Shown here in pieces: positions 1 to 8,648 of a stretch of 64,000 bases of DNA. A program made the position numbers and the translations under genes. Each line of letters begins with the position of its first letter. The stretch's first letter is position 1. Under the pieces are notes generated by a model, which was given only the letters and a program-made list of their open reading frames with translations, was not told the DNA's origin and ran no database searches. Origin of the DNA: CBDCZI01 sp965224495. GTDB taxonomy: Bacteria > Bacteroidota > Bacteroidia > Cytophagales > JAAEPT01. The DNA lies in contig CBDCZI010000011.1 of NCBI GenBank assembly GCA_965224495.1, positions 62,001-126,000 of the forward strand. The letters run 5' to 3'.

Positions 1-67
1 GAACAGTCGTATGCAGGCTTTTTCAGGTCGAGATGAAGCTTTTGGGTATTTGGTAGGCGAGGCTTAG
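1..67 (+). CDS. C-terminal end of an unidentified protein (partial)
   Basis: A reading frame (codons from position 2) is open from the window edge to a TAG at 65-67 and would give 21 residues ending in YLVGEA. It points towards the minus-strand operon ending at 93, so the two would be convergent. The stretch is too short to assign a family, and a chance open frame cannot be excluded. Confidence 0.35.
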   Translation, partial: NSRMQAFSGRDEAFGYLVGEA

Positions 68-92
68 GTATAAAAATGATTAGCTTAATAGT

Positions 93-644
93 CTAAAAAG
101 ATTTCATTACCATCCAGAAAACCAAAAGCCCTAAAGGGATGAAACTTATTCCTCCAGTGATTACCCACCAGTTTGTGAGTTTTCTAAATGCTTTGGTGTT
201 TGTGGTTTCTTCGTCAACATGTTGTTTCATTTTATTTTGAATGAATATAATAGGTAATGTGAGTATCCATAGAGCAAAAAGTGAATAAATAGAATGAATA
301 AGCCATTGAGGTTGTGAGGTGAAATCACCGTAATTAGAAGCCATAAACAAGCCATTAATTACGATTAAAGTCATTGCAGGAAGAGTAATGATAGCGTCAG
401 TTAATAGTAATAAACGAAAGGAAAATTTGAGGTATTCTTTGTTTTTAGACTGTATAGCCATAGCTGTCCAAAAAGGACCTATGATAACGTTTCCTAAGAA
501 AATAATAGCACTTATAATGTGAATAAATCTATGCCATTTGTAAGGTAGAATGGGCGAAAAGTCGAGTAATCCATTGTAGGTCATTAATAATATAGAGATT
601 AAAAATAAGGTGTTAGCGACAGATAAAATACTTGATTTATTCAT
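93..644 (-). CDS. DUF2269-type integral membrane protein
   Basis: A 183-residue, very hydrophobic protein with five predicted membrane segments (about residues 5-26, 39-58, 76-100, 112-133 and 159-180), like the DUF2269 family of predicted membrane proteins of unknown function. The longer frame has a start 7 codons upstream, but the ATG at 644 overlaps the TGA of the upstream ogt gene (ATGA), which is typical of translational coupling and decides the start. It is the last gene of a three-gene minus-strand operon (channel, ogt, this gene). Function unknown; the family match is from recall of the fold pattern, not from a search. Confidence 0.7.
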   Translation of the reverse strand: MNKSSILSVANTLFLISILLMTYNGLLDFSPILPYKWHRFIHIISAIIFLGNVIIGPFWTAMAIQSKNKEYLKFSFRLLLLTDAIITLPAMTLIVINGLFMASNYGDFTSQPQWLIHSIYSLFALWILTLPIIFIQNKMKQHVDEETTNTKAFRKLTNWWVITGGISFIPLGLLVFWMVMKSF

Positions 645-1168
645 AATGACTCTTGTTGTTCCCAATCGAGAATAGCTTTTTTACGAGGTAATCCCCACAT
701 ATAACCACCTAAAGCACCTGAGGTTTGTATCACACGGTGGCAGGGAATAAATAAAGAAATAGGGTTTTTACCAATAGCAGTTCCTACCGCCCGAGAAGCT
801 TTGGGTTTTGCTATCATTTCTGCGGTGTTTTTGTAGGTAGATAAACTTCCTTTTGGTATTTTCAATAACGTACGCCAAACAGCTAATTGAAAAGGTGTAC
901 CTTTAAGATGTAAATTGAGTGTTTTTTTGTGGCTTTTCACAAACGAAAGTAAGGCTTGTTGGTGACTTTCGTCTTCTTTTTGTGTAAATGTAGCCTTTGG
1001 AAACCGACGTTTTAAGTCTGTTAAATCATTTTTTTTAGGGAATCCTAAATAACAAATACCCTTTGATGTGGAAGCAATAAGTGTATCTCCCCAAATACTT
1101 GGCGAAAAGCTATAGCTGATATTAATGACTTCATCGGTCATTTCCTCTATGTGTGTTTTTTGAGACAT
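641..1168 (-). CDS. ogt: Methylated-DNA--protein-cysteine methyltransferase
   Basis: A 175-residue Ogt-type suicide repair protein that moves the alkyl group from O6-alkylguanine in DNA to its own cysteine. The acceptor motif is PCHRV (Cys143), and the helix-turn-helix DNA-binding part precedes it (VWRTLLKIPKGSLSTYK). The N-terminal domain is short and there is no Ada-type regulator domain. The start at 1168 is chosen because its ATG overlaps the TAA of the upstream channel gene (TAATG); the frame stays open further upstream but only inside that gene. It also overlaps the downstream DUF2269 gene by ATGA. Confidence 0.93.
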   Translation of the reverse strand: MSQKTHIEEMTDEVINISYSFSPSIWGDTLIASTSKGICYLGFPKKNDLTDLKRRFPKATFTQKEDESHQQALLSFVKSHKKTLNLHLKGTPFQLAVWRTLLKIPKGSLSTYKNTAEMIAKPKASRAVGTAIGKNPISLFIPCHRVIQTSGALGGYMWGLPRKKAILDWEQQESL

Positions 1169-1959
1169 TATTTTGTTTCTTTGTCTAAATATACATACGA
1201 ATAAATAGCACCGACAAACAATGTTCCACCGATAATATTTCCTAAAGTAACAGGTAGTAGGTTTACGATGAAAAACTGTGACCACGTAACGTCAGCACCT
1301 TGGAATATTCCCAAAGGAATAAAAAACATATTAGCAATACTGTGTTCAAAACCAAGCGCAACGAAAGTCATAATAGGAAACCAAATACCTAATATCTTCC
1401 CACTTACTTGGTTAGATGATACAGCTAACCAAACAGCCAAACAAACTAACCAATTACAAGCCACTGCTTTAAAAAACAAAGTAACGAAATCTTGATTTAC
1501 TTTACTTTCGGCAATAGAAATGGTAGCAGAATGCCAAGGCTCTTGTTCTAAAGCACCAGTAAGAGCAACAAAGCAATAGGCGACAAAAACACTACCAATA
1601 AAATTGCCAATATAAGAGAGTCCCCAGTTCTTAGCAATATCGGTATAGGTGATTGATTTTTTCTTTAAAGCGGGGATTAAAATAGCGGTGTTTCCAGTGA
1701 AAAGTTCGGCTCCCGCAAGGACGACTAAAACGAGTCCGACAGGGAAAACACTACCAAAAATAAAAGAAGCTAAACCAGGGTTCATCGCTTTTATTTGAGG
1801 AATGCCACCACCAATTTTTATAGCTAAAAACCCACCGAAAGCAATGTATGCTCCAGCCAAAAAACTAAGTAATAAAACCTTCAATGTGTTGGTCTGTATT
1901 TTCGAATGTCCCGATTTTGCAATAGTGTGGAAAACTTGTTGTGGTGTTTGGAATGACAT
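1168..1959 (-). CDS. Formate/nitrite transporter family channel (FocA/NirC type)
   Basis: 263 residues with about six membrane helices and the small-residue-rich segments of the formate/nitrite transporter family, including GGFLAIKIGGG near residue 42 and LFTGNTAIL near residue 86. These proteins are pentameric inner-membrane channels for formate, nitrite or related small anions. The sequence does not reveal the substrate; no nitrite reductase or formate lyase is nearby. First gene of the operon with ogt and DUF2269. The 137-bp gap upstream is shared with the divergent PBP1A gene. Confidence 0.88.
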   Translation of the reverse strand: MSFQTPQQVFHTIAKSGHSKIQTNTLKVLLLSFLAGAYIAFGGFLAIKIGGGIPQIKAMNPGLASFIFGSVFPVGLVLVVLAGAELFTGNTAILIPALKKKSITYTDIAKNWGLSYIGNFIGSVFVAYCFVALTGALEQEPWHSATISIAESKVNQDFVTLFFKAVACNWLVCLAVWLAVSSNQVSGKILGIWFPIMTFVALGFEHSIANMFFIPLGIFQGADVTWSQFFIVNLLPVTLGNIIGGTLFVGAIYSYVYLDKETK

Positions 1960-2096
1960 AGACGGCTTTTTGTATTGATAACAAGAAATTTATCCTTAAA
2001 AGTAATACATAAACTAAACATTGCCGTTTATAATAGAAGATTACTGAATCTTAAAATTATTTTTTAAGTTTATTTATACTTTTTATTACTCAATCT

Positions 2097-4412
2097 ATGT
2101 CAAAAACTTCACGAATATTTAAGTTCATTTTTTGGTGGTATCTTAATTTATTTAAAGAAAATAAACTACAGTTTTTAGGAGCGACGTTTGTTATCGGAGT
2201 GATTTTTTCAATGTTGAGTTTCTTTGGGATTTATTTTGCTGTTACACACGGTTCGTATGGAGATATTCCGTCAGATAAAGAGTTGAAAACAATACAAAAC
2301 TTTAGAGCATCAGAAATATACTCGAGTGATAGTGTGTTGTTGGGGAAATACTACCTTGAAAACCGTACGGAAATAGCATTTGAAGAAGTTTCTCCCTTAT
2401 TAATCAATGCATTAATTGCAACGGAAGACACACGGTTTTATAAACATAAAGGAATCGATAACCGAAGTTTTATTCGTGTATTTTTTAAGTCGATAGTATT
2501 AAAACAACACGCAGGAGGAGGGAGTACAATCAGTCAACAATTGGTTAAAAATGTGTTTGGAAGAAAAAAATACGGAAAATTCACTTTGCCGATTAATAAA
2601 TTACGAGAGGCAATTATAGCGAATAAATTAGAGCGGTTGTATTCCAAAAAAGAGATTTTGATGCTTTACCTTAATACCGTTTCTTTTGGTGAAGATACGT
2701 ATGGAATAGATGCAGGAGCACGTCGTTTTTTCTCCAAAGCACCTATTGATTTGACACTTGAAGAGTCTGCGGTACTTATCGGAATGCTCAAAGCACCAAC
2801 GAGATACAGCCCTAGGGTACACCCTGAGCGTTCATTGGTTCGGCGAAACATTGTATTTAAACAGTTAGCAAAGTATAGTTATATCACTAAAAATGTAGCA
2901 AAGGTATTGATAAATAGACCATTGAAATTGAATTATTCAAGACGAACGAGAGATGTCGGTATGGCAACTCATTTTAGAGAATATTTAAGGACAAAAATAA
3001 AAAAATGGTTAGTAAATCACCCAAAACCCGACGGTTCGGCTTACAATCTTTATACCGATGGATTGAAAATTTACACGACCCTTCATTCCAAATTTCAGCA
3101 ATATGCAGAAGAAGCTGTATATGAGCATTTAGAGAAATTAACTCCCGATTTACGGAAAGATTTGGCTGTACAGGGGATATTAGTGCCCGATTCGGTGGTT
3201 TTTATGTGTGCGATGAAAAGAACTTCTAGGTACAGAAGTCTATTTGCTAAAGGGTTAGATACGGCACAGATTGTTACTCATTTTAATACACCGATACAAA
3301 CGAGAATATGTAGCTACCAAGGCGAAATAGACAGCTTAATTACACCAGCAGATTCGATACGACATACAATGAGCTTGTTACAGGCGGGTTTTATGGTAAC
3401 CGACCCTCAAAACGGGAATATTAAAGCTTGGGTAGGAGGCGTGTCATTTAAAAGTTTTCAATACGACCACGTATTATCTCGGCGACAAGTTGGTTCGGTG
3501 TTTAAACCTATTGTTTATACACAAGCCTTACTCGATGGAAGAGAGCCTTGTGAGTTTGTGTCAAATCGAAAAGTAACTTACCGAAAGTATGAAAATTGGT
3601 CGCCACGAAATTCCAATGATAAATACAGAGGTAAGTATTCACTTGTAGGCGCATTGACCAATTCTATCAATACAATAAGTGTCAAGGTCTCTTTGAAAGC
3701 AGGGATTGATAATATTATTCATTTAGCGAAAAAAATGGGTATAAAGGACAGCTTACTTAGTGTGCCCTCGTTGGCATTGGGTGTGAGTAATATCTCTCTA
3801 AAAAGTATTATAGGAGCTTATGGAACATTGGCAAATAGTGGTCAATATATCGAGCCAAATAGTGTATTGGCTATTTATGATAGGGAAAATAAACGGATTT
3901 ATACACCGACAAAAAAAGCCGTTCGAGTACTTGGGGATACCACAGCACACACAATGACCAATATGTTGCAAAGTGTAGTGAATGTAGGAACAGCAAGAAG
4001 ATTACGTTTTCGTTATAAATTTAAAGGGCATATTGCAGGGAAAACAGGAACAACACAAAACCATACCGATGGTTGGTTTGTCGGTTATACTCCCAAGTGG
4101 TTAGGAGGAGTTTGGGTTGGTTCGGATAATCCGTCGATACGATTTAGTGATATAAGAGATGGGCAAGGAGCGAATATGGCGTTGCCTATTTGGGCGATTT
4201 TTCATCAGAAGATGGAAAAAGGAGGTCTGTATGAACAGCAGAAATTTGATTTTGCAAATAATATTGACTGTGTAATGTACAAAAAACGTTCTGTTTTGAG
4301 TGAATTATTTACAAAAGGTGACAAAAAGAGTAACGAAACAAGTTATCCTTATTATGGAGATAGTTTAAAGAAGAAGAGAAAAGGGTTTAGTATTTTTAAT
4401 ATCAATAAATAG
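2097..4412 (+). CDS. mrcA: Penicillin-binding protein 1A, bifunctional transglycosylase/transpeptidase
   Basis: 771 residues, the normal size of class A PBPs. An N-terminal membrane anchor (about residues 26-50) is followed by a GT51 glycosyltransferase domain with catalytic Glu110 in EDTRFYKHKGID and the TISQQ motif at 144-148. The transpeptidase domain carries SVFK with nucleophile Ser467, SIN at 523-525 and KTG at 649-651. It polymerises lipid II glycan strands and cross-links them on the outer face of the inner membrane. Monocistronic; divergent from the channel gene. The frame is intact. The C-terminal 60 residues are basic and variable. Confidence 0.95.
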   Translation: MSKTSRIFKFIFWWYLNLFKENKLQFLGATFVIGVIFSMLSFFGIYFAVTHGSYGDIPSDKELKTIQNFRASEIYSSDSVLLGKYYLENRTEIAFEEVSPLLINALIATEDTRFYKHKGIDNRSFIRVFFKSIVLKQHAGGGSTISQQLVKNVFGRKKYGKFTLPINKLREAIIANKLERLYSKKEILMLYLNTVSFGEDTYGIDAGARRFFSKAPIDLTLEESAVLIGMLKAPTRYSPRVHPERSLVRRNIVFKQLAKYSYITKNVAKVLINRPLKLNYSRRTRDVGMATHFREYLRTKIKKWLVNHPKPDGSAYNLYTDGLKIYTTLHSKFQQYAEEAVYEHLEKLTPDLRKDLAVQGILVPDSVVFMCAMKRTSRYRSLFAKGLDTAQIVTHFNTPIQTRICSYQGEIDSLITPADSIRHTMSLLQAGFMVTDPQNGNIKAWVGGVSFKSFQYDHVLSRRQVGSVFKPIVYTQALLDGREPCEFVSNRKVTYRKYENWSPRNSNDKYRGKYSLVGALTNSINTISVKVSLKAGIDNIIHLAKKMGIKDSLLSVPSLALGVSNISLKSIIGAYGTLANSGQYIEPNSVLAIYDRENKRIYTPTKKAVRVLGDTTAHTMTNMLQSVVNVGTARRLRFRYKFKGHIAGKTGTTQNHTDGWFVGYTPKWLGGVWVGSDNPSIRFSDIRDGQGANMALPIWAIFHQKMEKGGLYEQQKFDFANNIDCVMYKKRSVLSELFTKGDKKSNETSYPYYGDSLKKKRKGFSIFNINK

Positions 4413-4457
4413 TTGATAGAAATCCGTTAATTATAAGCTACTTTCTACTAAATAATC

Positions 4458-4465
4458 TAAATTTG
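4458..4465 (+). promoter_or_regulatory. Bacteroidetes-type -7 element upstream of the 4487 gene
   Basis: TAAATTTG matches the TAnnTTTG -7 word used by Bacteroidetes sigma factor; 21 nt separate it from the ATG at 4487. No clear -33 TTG was found at the usual spacing, so this is a moderate call. Confidence 0.45.
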
Positions 4466-4486
4466 TAAAACTAAAAACACAACCTT

Positions 4487-5008
4487 ATGGAAAGTTTCGT
4501 ACAACTTTTAAATATTATTTTACCAGCATCTATTGTTCTTTTCGGTATGTATCTGATGGTTAAGTCTTTCCTTGAAAAAGATTTTCAAAAGAAACTGGCT
4601 GAGGTGAAAATGAAAAACACCGAATTGATTTTACCCATACGTTTACAAGCCTACGAAAGAGTTTGTTTGTTGTTAGAAAGGCTTTCACCAGCTAATTTAG
4701 TTCCAAGAGTAAACGACCCAAGTTATAACGCTGCTGTGCTTAACCACCGTTTATTGTTAGAGGTAAGAGAGGAATACAACCATAATTTATCGCAACAAGT
4801 TTACATGAGTGATAATGCGTGGAATGTAACAAAAAATGCTATTAATGATTTGAATTCGATATTGAATGCATCAGCAATGAGTGTTGACCCTGAAGCGAAA
4901 AGTATTGAGTTGGCGAAGGCTATTTTTGAGCGTTATTCTTCGTTGGAACACGATCCTTTGCAAGTAGCGTTGTTAGTTGTGAAAGCCGAAATCAGACAAT
5001 TTTATTAA
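4487..5008 (+). CDS. Conserved membrane-anchored protein (DUF7935-like)
   Basis: 173 residues with one N-terminal membrane helix (about residues 8-28) followed by a charged, helical soluble domain. The pattern (ILPASIVLFGMY anchor, then LPIRLQAYERVCLLLERLSP and NHNLSQQVYMS) is that of a conserved Flavobacteriia protein commonly found directly before prephenate dehydratase; I recall it as DUF7935, not verified. It lies 3 nt before pheA and is presumably co-transcribed with it. No catalytic motif is visible; function unknown. Confidence 0.7.
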   Translation: MESFVQLLNIILPASIVLFGMYLMVKSFLEKDFQKKLAEVKMKNTELILPIRLQAYERVCLLLERLSPANLVPRVNDPSYNAAVLNHRLLLEVREEYNHNLSQQVYMSDNAWNVTKNAINDLNSILNASAMSVDPEAKSIELAKAIFERYSSLEHDPLQVALLVVKAEIRQFY

Positions 5009-5011
5009 GCG

Positions 5012-5836
5012 ATGAAAAAAGTAGCCATACAAGGAGGGAAGTCTTCGTTTCACGATATCGCTGTCAATGAGTTTTTTGACGAACCTGTTGCTATCATAGA
5101 GTGTGCTACATTTGAGGAACTTTGTACATCGCTAAAATCAGAGGAAGCGGATTATGGTTTTATGGCTATTGAAAATTCGATAGCGGCAAGTATTTTATTG
5201 AATTACCAATTGATAAAAGATTACAGTTTTTATATTGTAGGAGAGCATCAATTACGTATTATTCAAAATTTGATGGCATTGCCTAACCAAAAAGCTACAG
5301 ATATTACAAAAGTACGTTCGCATTATATGGCACTTCGCCAATGCAACGAATATTTATTGGCTCATCCACATATTGAAGTAGAAGAATATTACGATACTGC
5401 CGATAGTGCGAAATTAGTCGCTGAAAAACAATTGTTAGGCGAAGGAGCGATAGCAAGTTACAAGGCAGCAGAAATGTATGGTTTAGAGATAATAGATGAA
5501 AGTATTGAGACGATTAAACAAAATTTTACTCGCTTTCTTGTGCTCTCTAAGACCAAAAATACGCACTTAAATACAATAAAAAACAAAGCGACATTGAGTT
5601 TTGAATTACCAGACAAAGTAGGGAGTTTGGCGTTAGCTTTGGAGATAGTTGTTCGACATAAAATAAACCTCACAAAAATTCAATCTATTCCAATTATAGG
5701 GAAGCCAGACCAATATACCTTTTATCTGGAGTGTACATGGGATGAGAAAGACCATATTGCACGTTGTTTGGTGGAATTGAGGAATATTATTCCAAATTTC
5801 AGGATATTAGGAGAGTACCAAAAATTTGATTTTTAG
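5012..5836 (+). CDS. pheA: Prephenate dehydratase
   Basis: 274 residues: a prephenate dehydratase domain of about 180 residues (starts VAIQGGKSSFHD, with the family segment GFMAIENSIAASI near residue 50 and QNFTRFLVL near 170), then an ACT regulatory domain (about 195-270, LSFELPDKVGSLALAL). It converts prephenate to phenylpyruvate, and the ACT domain is the expected site of phenylalanine feedback inhibition. There is no chorismate mutase domain. The aminotransferase starts 2 nt after the stop and would transaminate the product. Confidence 0.93.
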   Translation: MKKVAIQGGKSSFHDIAVNEFFDEPVAIIECATFEELCTSLKSEEADYGFMAIENSIAASILLNYQLIKDYSFYIVGEHQLRIIQNLMALPNQKATDITKVRSHYMALRQCNEYLLAHPHIEVEEYYDTADSAKLVAEKQLLGEGAIASYKAAEMYGLEIIDESIETIKQNFTRFLVLSKTKNTHLNTIKNKATLSFELPDKVGSLALALEIVVRHKINLTKIQSIPIIGKPDQYTFYLECTWDEKDHIARCLVELRNIIPNFRILGEYQKFDF

Positions 5837-5838
5837 AA

Positions 5839-7023
5839 ATGATTGAAGTTGCCGACCGCATCAAAGATGTAAAACCTTATTATTTTGTAAAGAAATTAGA
5901 ACAAGTAAGGAAGTTAAAAGACGAGGGTTTTGATGTGATTAATTTTGGGATAGGAAGCCCTGATTTAGCACCAGCCACCTCGGTTGTAGAGGCATTAACA
6001 CAATCGGCAGAGCAAGAAGATAGTCACGGATACCAACCTTATGGTGGTCTTCCAGAGCTAAAAGAAGCGATGTCTTCGTGGTATAAAAACACGTATGATT
6101 TACAATTTTCGGCAGATGAAATATTGCCTTTAATGGGTTCTAAAGAAGGAATACTACATACGACATTGGCTTTTGTCAATCCTGGAGATGAGGTGTTAAT
6201 TCCCAATCCTGGCTACCCGACTTACCGTTCGTTGAGTACCTTGTTGGGAGCGAAAGTAGTTGATTACAATTTAACAGAAAATAACAATTGGCAATTAGAT
6301 TTTGATGAATTAGAACAATTGGTTTCTCCTAAAACAAAATTGATTTGGGTAAATTATCCGCACATGCCGACAGGAACTCCTTCGGATAGAGCTAAAATGG
6401 AGGAGCTGATTACTTTTGCTAAAAAACATAAACTACTTATCTGTCACGATAACCCGTACAGTTTGGTGTTAAACGAAACAAAACCACAAAGTATCTTTCA
6501 ATTAGCGGGTGCTGATGAGGTAGCGGTAGAGTTTAATTCGTTGAGTAAGTCACACAATATGGCAGGTTGGCGTGTAGGGATGGTTGTAGGCAATCAAACA
6601 GTAATAAAAAACCTATTACGAGTAAAAAGTAATATTGATTCGGGAATGTTTAAAGGTATTCAGAAAGCAAGTATTGAGGCACTCAATTTACCTTACGAAT
6701 GGCACCAAGAAAGGAACGCTATTTACAAAGAAAGACAAGAGTGGGTCTTTAAGATTTACGACTTATTGAGTATAGAATATGATGAAAATCAGTTGGGTAT
6801 GTTTGTGTGGGGGCGACCAAATAAAAAAAGTCCTGCAAAAGATATCAACATATTTATCAACAATACTTTAGAGCAATTGCATATCTTTTTTACACCAGGA
6901 GAAATCTTTGGAACTAACGGTAAAGGTTATATACGAGCATCTCTATGCGTAGAATTAGAAGAAATAAAAAAAGCATATAAAAAAATAAAGGCATACTATA
7001 TCCACAAAACGAAAGAGGTATAG
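5839..7023 (+). CDS. PLP-dependent class I/II aminotransferase, probably aromatic amino acid
   Basis: 394 residues of fold-type I aminotransferase. The PLP-binding lysine is Lys237 in SLSKSHNMAG, the N-terminal substrate segment is NFGIGSPDLAPAT, and NPGYPTYRS and NYPHMPTG are the usual family blocks. The family includes aspartate, aromatic and LL-diaminopimelate aminotransferases. Its place directly after pheA, 2 nt apart, argues for phenylpyruvate or prephenate transamination. The prephenate dehydrogenase and DAHP synthase genes that often follow in related genomes are absent here. Confidence 0.85.
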   Translation: MIEVADRIKDVKPYYFVKKLEQVRKLKDEGFDVINFGIGSPDLAPATSVVEALTQSAEQEDSHGYQPYGGLPELKEAMSSWYKNTYDLQFSADEILPLMGSKEGILHTTLAFVNPGDEVLIPNPGYPTYRSLSTLLGAKVVDYNLTENNNWQLDFDELEQLVSPKTKLIWVNYPHMPTGTPSDRAKMEELITFAKKHKLLICHDNPYSLVLNETKPQSIFQLAGADEVAVEFNSLSKSHNMAGWRVGMVVGNQTVIKNLLRVKSNIDSGMFKGIQKASIEALNLPYEWHQERNAIYKERQEWVFKIYDLLSIEYDENQLGMFVWGRPNKKSPAKDINIFINNTLEQLHIFFTPGEIFGTNGKGYIRASLCVELEEIKKAYKKIKAYYIHKTKEV

Positions 7024-7129
7024 TAGGAAAAAGGTAGTGTTTTTTGCGTAGGTATAATAACCTAATTTGTTGTTATTCAGTATATTCAAATACCAAACGA
7101 AATATACAAACCAACTAACGAATAATTAT

Positions 7130-7543
7130 ATGCAGAACTACCAAACCGAACGAGTAATGATTTTGGATGATAATGATATTGATAATTTCATTACCCAACG
7201 TGTGCTCAATAAGTCACACTTTACTAAACAGGTTGATATTTGTAACTCAGGAGTGGAACTATTAGAATACCTAAAGAGGAATGAGCATCATTTGGATAAA
7301 ATACCAGAGGTTATTTTTGTGGATTTGAATATGCCTGTAATCAAGGGATTTGTATTCTTGTTTGAATTTAACGCATTGTCAAAAGCACTTAAAGACAAGT
7401 GTCAAATAATCGTACTTTCGAGTTTAAAAGAAGATTTATCGGTAGATAAGGTATTACAAAATGAGTTTGTTGCTGATTTTATAGCTAAGCCATTAACAGC
7501 ATCTGCGTTAAAGAATATGCAACGAGTTAGAAAATTCGCTTAA
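7130..7543 (+). CDS. Single-domain response regulator (CheY-like)
   Basis: 137 residues made only of a receiver domain: acidic pocket LDDNDIDN near the N-terminus, phospho-acceptor Asp65 in FVDLNMP, the switch Ser in VLSS and conserved Lys in AKPL. The ATG at 7130 is preferred over an upstream in-frame start at 7067 because the receiver fold begins a few residues after it. There is no output domain and no adjacent histidine kinase, so it must act by protein contact or in a phosphorelay. Its last 17 nt overlap the 3' end of the convergent ABC ATPase gene. Confidence 0.85.
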   Translation: MQNYQTERVMILDDNDIDNFITQRVLNKSHFTKQVDICNSGVELLEYLKRNEHHLDKIPEVIFVDLNMPVIKGFVFLFEFNALSKALKDKCQIIVLSSLKEDLSVDKVLQNEFVADFIAKPLTASALKNMQRVRKFA

Positions 7544-8501
7544 GACCAGCTTTAATGCGAACTTTAGATTTTTTATTGAAGGTAATTTTTACTTTAGCGC
7601 CTTCTTTCCAACTTACGGTGTCGTAAGCAATCCATTTTTTGTCTCCCTCAGAGATTTCGTAACGGTAATAACCGCCATTAAAATCAACGTGTTCTATAAA
7701 AGCACCTCCTTTACGGTTGCGGTTTTTTTCGATTAACACATCTTCAGGACGAACGCCTGACTTATCATCTAAATAATTTAATTCTCCCAACAGCTCGGCG
7801 ACATATTTGTTTCGAGGTTTTTTGTAAATATCCATAGGTTTTCCTTTTTGGATAAATTGACCTTCGTCCATTACTATCAACTGATTAGCTAATTGAAAAA
7901 CGTCTTCAGCATCATGTGTCACCAATACGACGGTGATTTGGTAAATATCTACAATCGAACGAATAAGTTTTCTTAATTTTCGTTTCCTTCCACCATCTAA
8001 ACTATTAAACGGCTCATCCATCAACAATACGTCAGGTTCGTTTGCTAAAGCCTGAGCAATAGCTACACGCTGTTGTTGACCACCAGACAACTGTTTAATA
8101 ATTCTTTTTCTATATTGTTCCAGCCCACAAACTTGAAGTAGCTCGGTCGTTCTTTTTTGAATAAAATCTTCAGGGTACTTTCTTAATTTATAGTCTAATA
8201 CCTCTTCAATACGATGATTAGGGAATAAATCGTAGTCTTGACGAACAATCTCAATATCAGGGTCGCCAGGGATTAATATCTCAGAAGGGTAGTGGAGTTT
8301 TTTCTTGTTGATATAAACACGTCCATTATCAGGCTCTAAATACCCAGAAATCATTTGAAGTAGTGAGGATTTACCACAGCCACTTTCACCAAAGATAGCA
8401 ACGACTTCACCAGCAGATGCTGTAAAAGAAACGTCTCTTACCGCACGCATATCTGCATCGTATGCTTTTGATATATTCTTAATTTCTAGTATTTTTCCCA
8501 T
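7527..8501 (-). CDS. ABC transporter ATP-binding protein (PotA/FbpC-like), no permease nearby
   Basis: 324 residues. Walker A GESGCGKSS (38-46), Q-loop near 88, signature LSGGQ (138-142), Walker B LLMDEP (159-164) and H-loop VTHD show an intact ATPase. After the ATPase core there is a C-terminal domain of about 90 residues in the position of the TOBE-type domain of spermidine/iron/molybdate importers. Neither a permease nor a binding protein is adjacent, so partner and substrate are unknown. It is divergent from topB. Confidence 0.85.
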   Translation of the reverse strand: MGKILEIKNISKAYDADMRAVRDVSFTASAGEVVAIFGESGCGKSSLLQMISGYLEPDNGRVYINKKKLHYPSEILIPGDPDIEIVRQDYDLFPNHRIEEVLDYKLRKYPEDFIQKRTTELLQVCGLEQYRKRIIKQLSGGQQQRVAIAQALANEPDVLLMDEPFNSLDGGRKRKLRKLIRSIVDIYQITVVLVTHDAEDVFQLANQLIVMDEGQFIQKGKPMDIYKKPRNKYVAELLGELNYLDDKSGVRPEDVLIEKNRNRKGGAFIEHVDFNGGYYRYEISEGDKKWIAYDTVSWKEGAKVKITFNKKSKVRIKAGLKRIF

Positions 8502-8648
8502 AGCCTAAAGTGCAAGTTACAAAATATCCTTAATGAATAGGGCAAGACGAAAGTAAATGTTGTTGGTTTTCACTTATCAACACAAAAAAGTACGAAGAGG
8601 TTATTCACAATTTATTTATTATTCGAATGAAATTTTTATCTTGAAACT

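Noticed and set aside
1169..1285. Ogt extension inside the channel gene
   Set aside because: 39 codons with unusual residue content; the ATG at 1168 overlaps the upstream stop as in the rest of the operon.
7067..7129. Upstream start of the response regulator
   Set aside because: The extra 21 residues (LLFSIFKYQTKY and so on) have no counterpart in receiver domains, which begin near the ATG at 7130.
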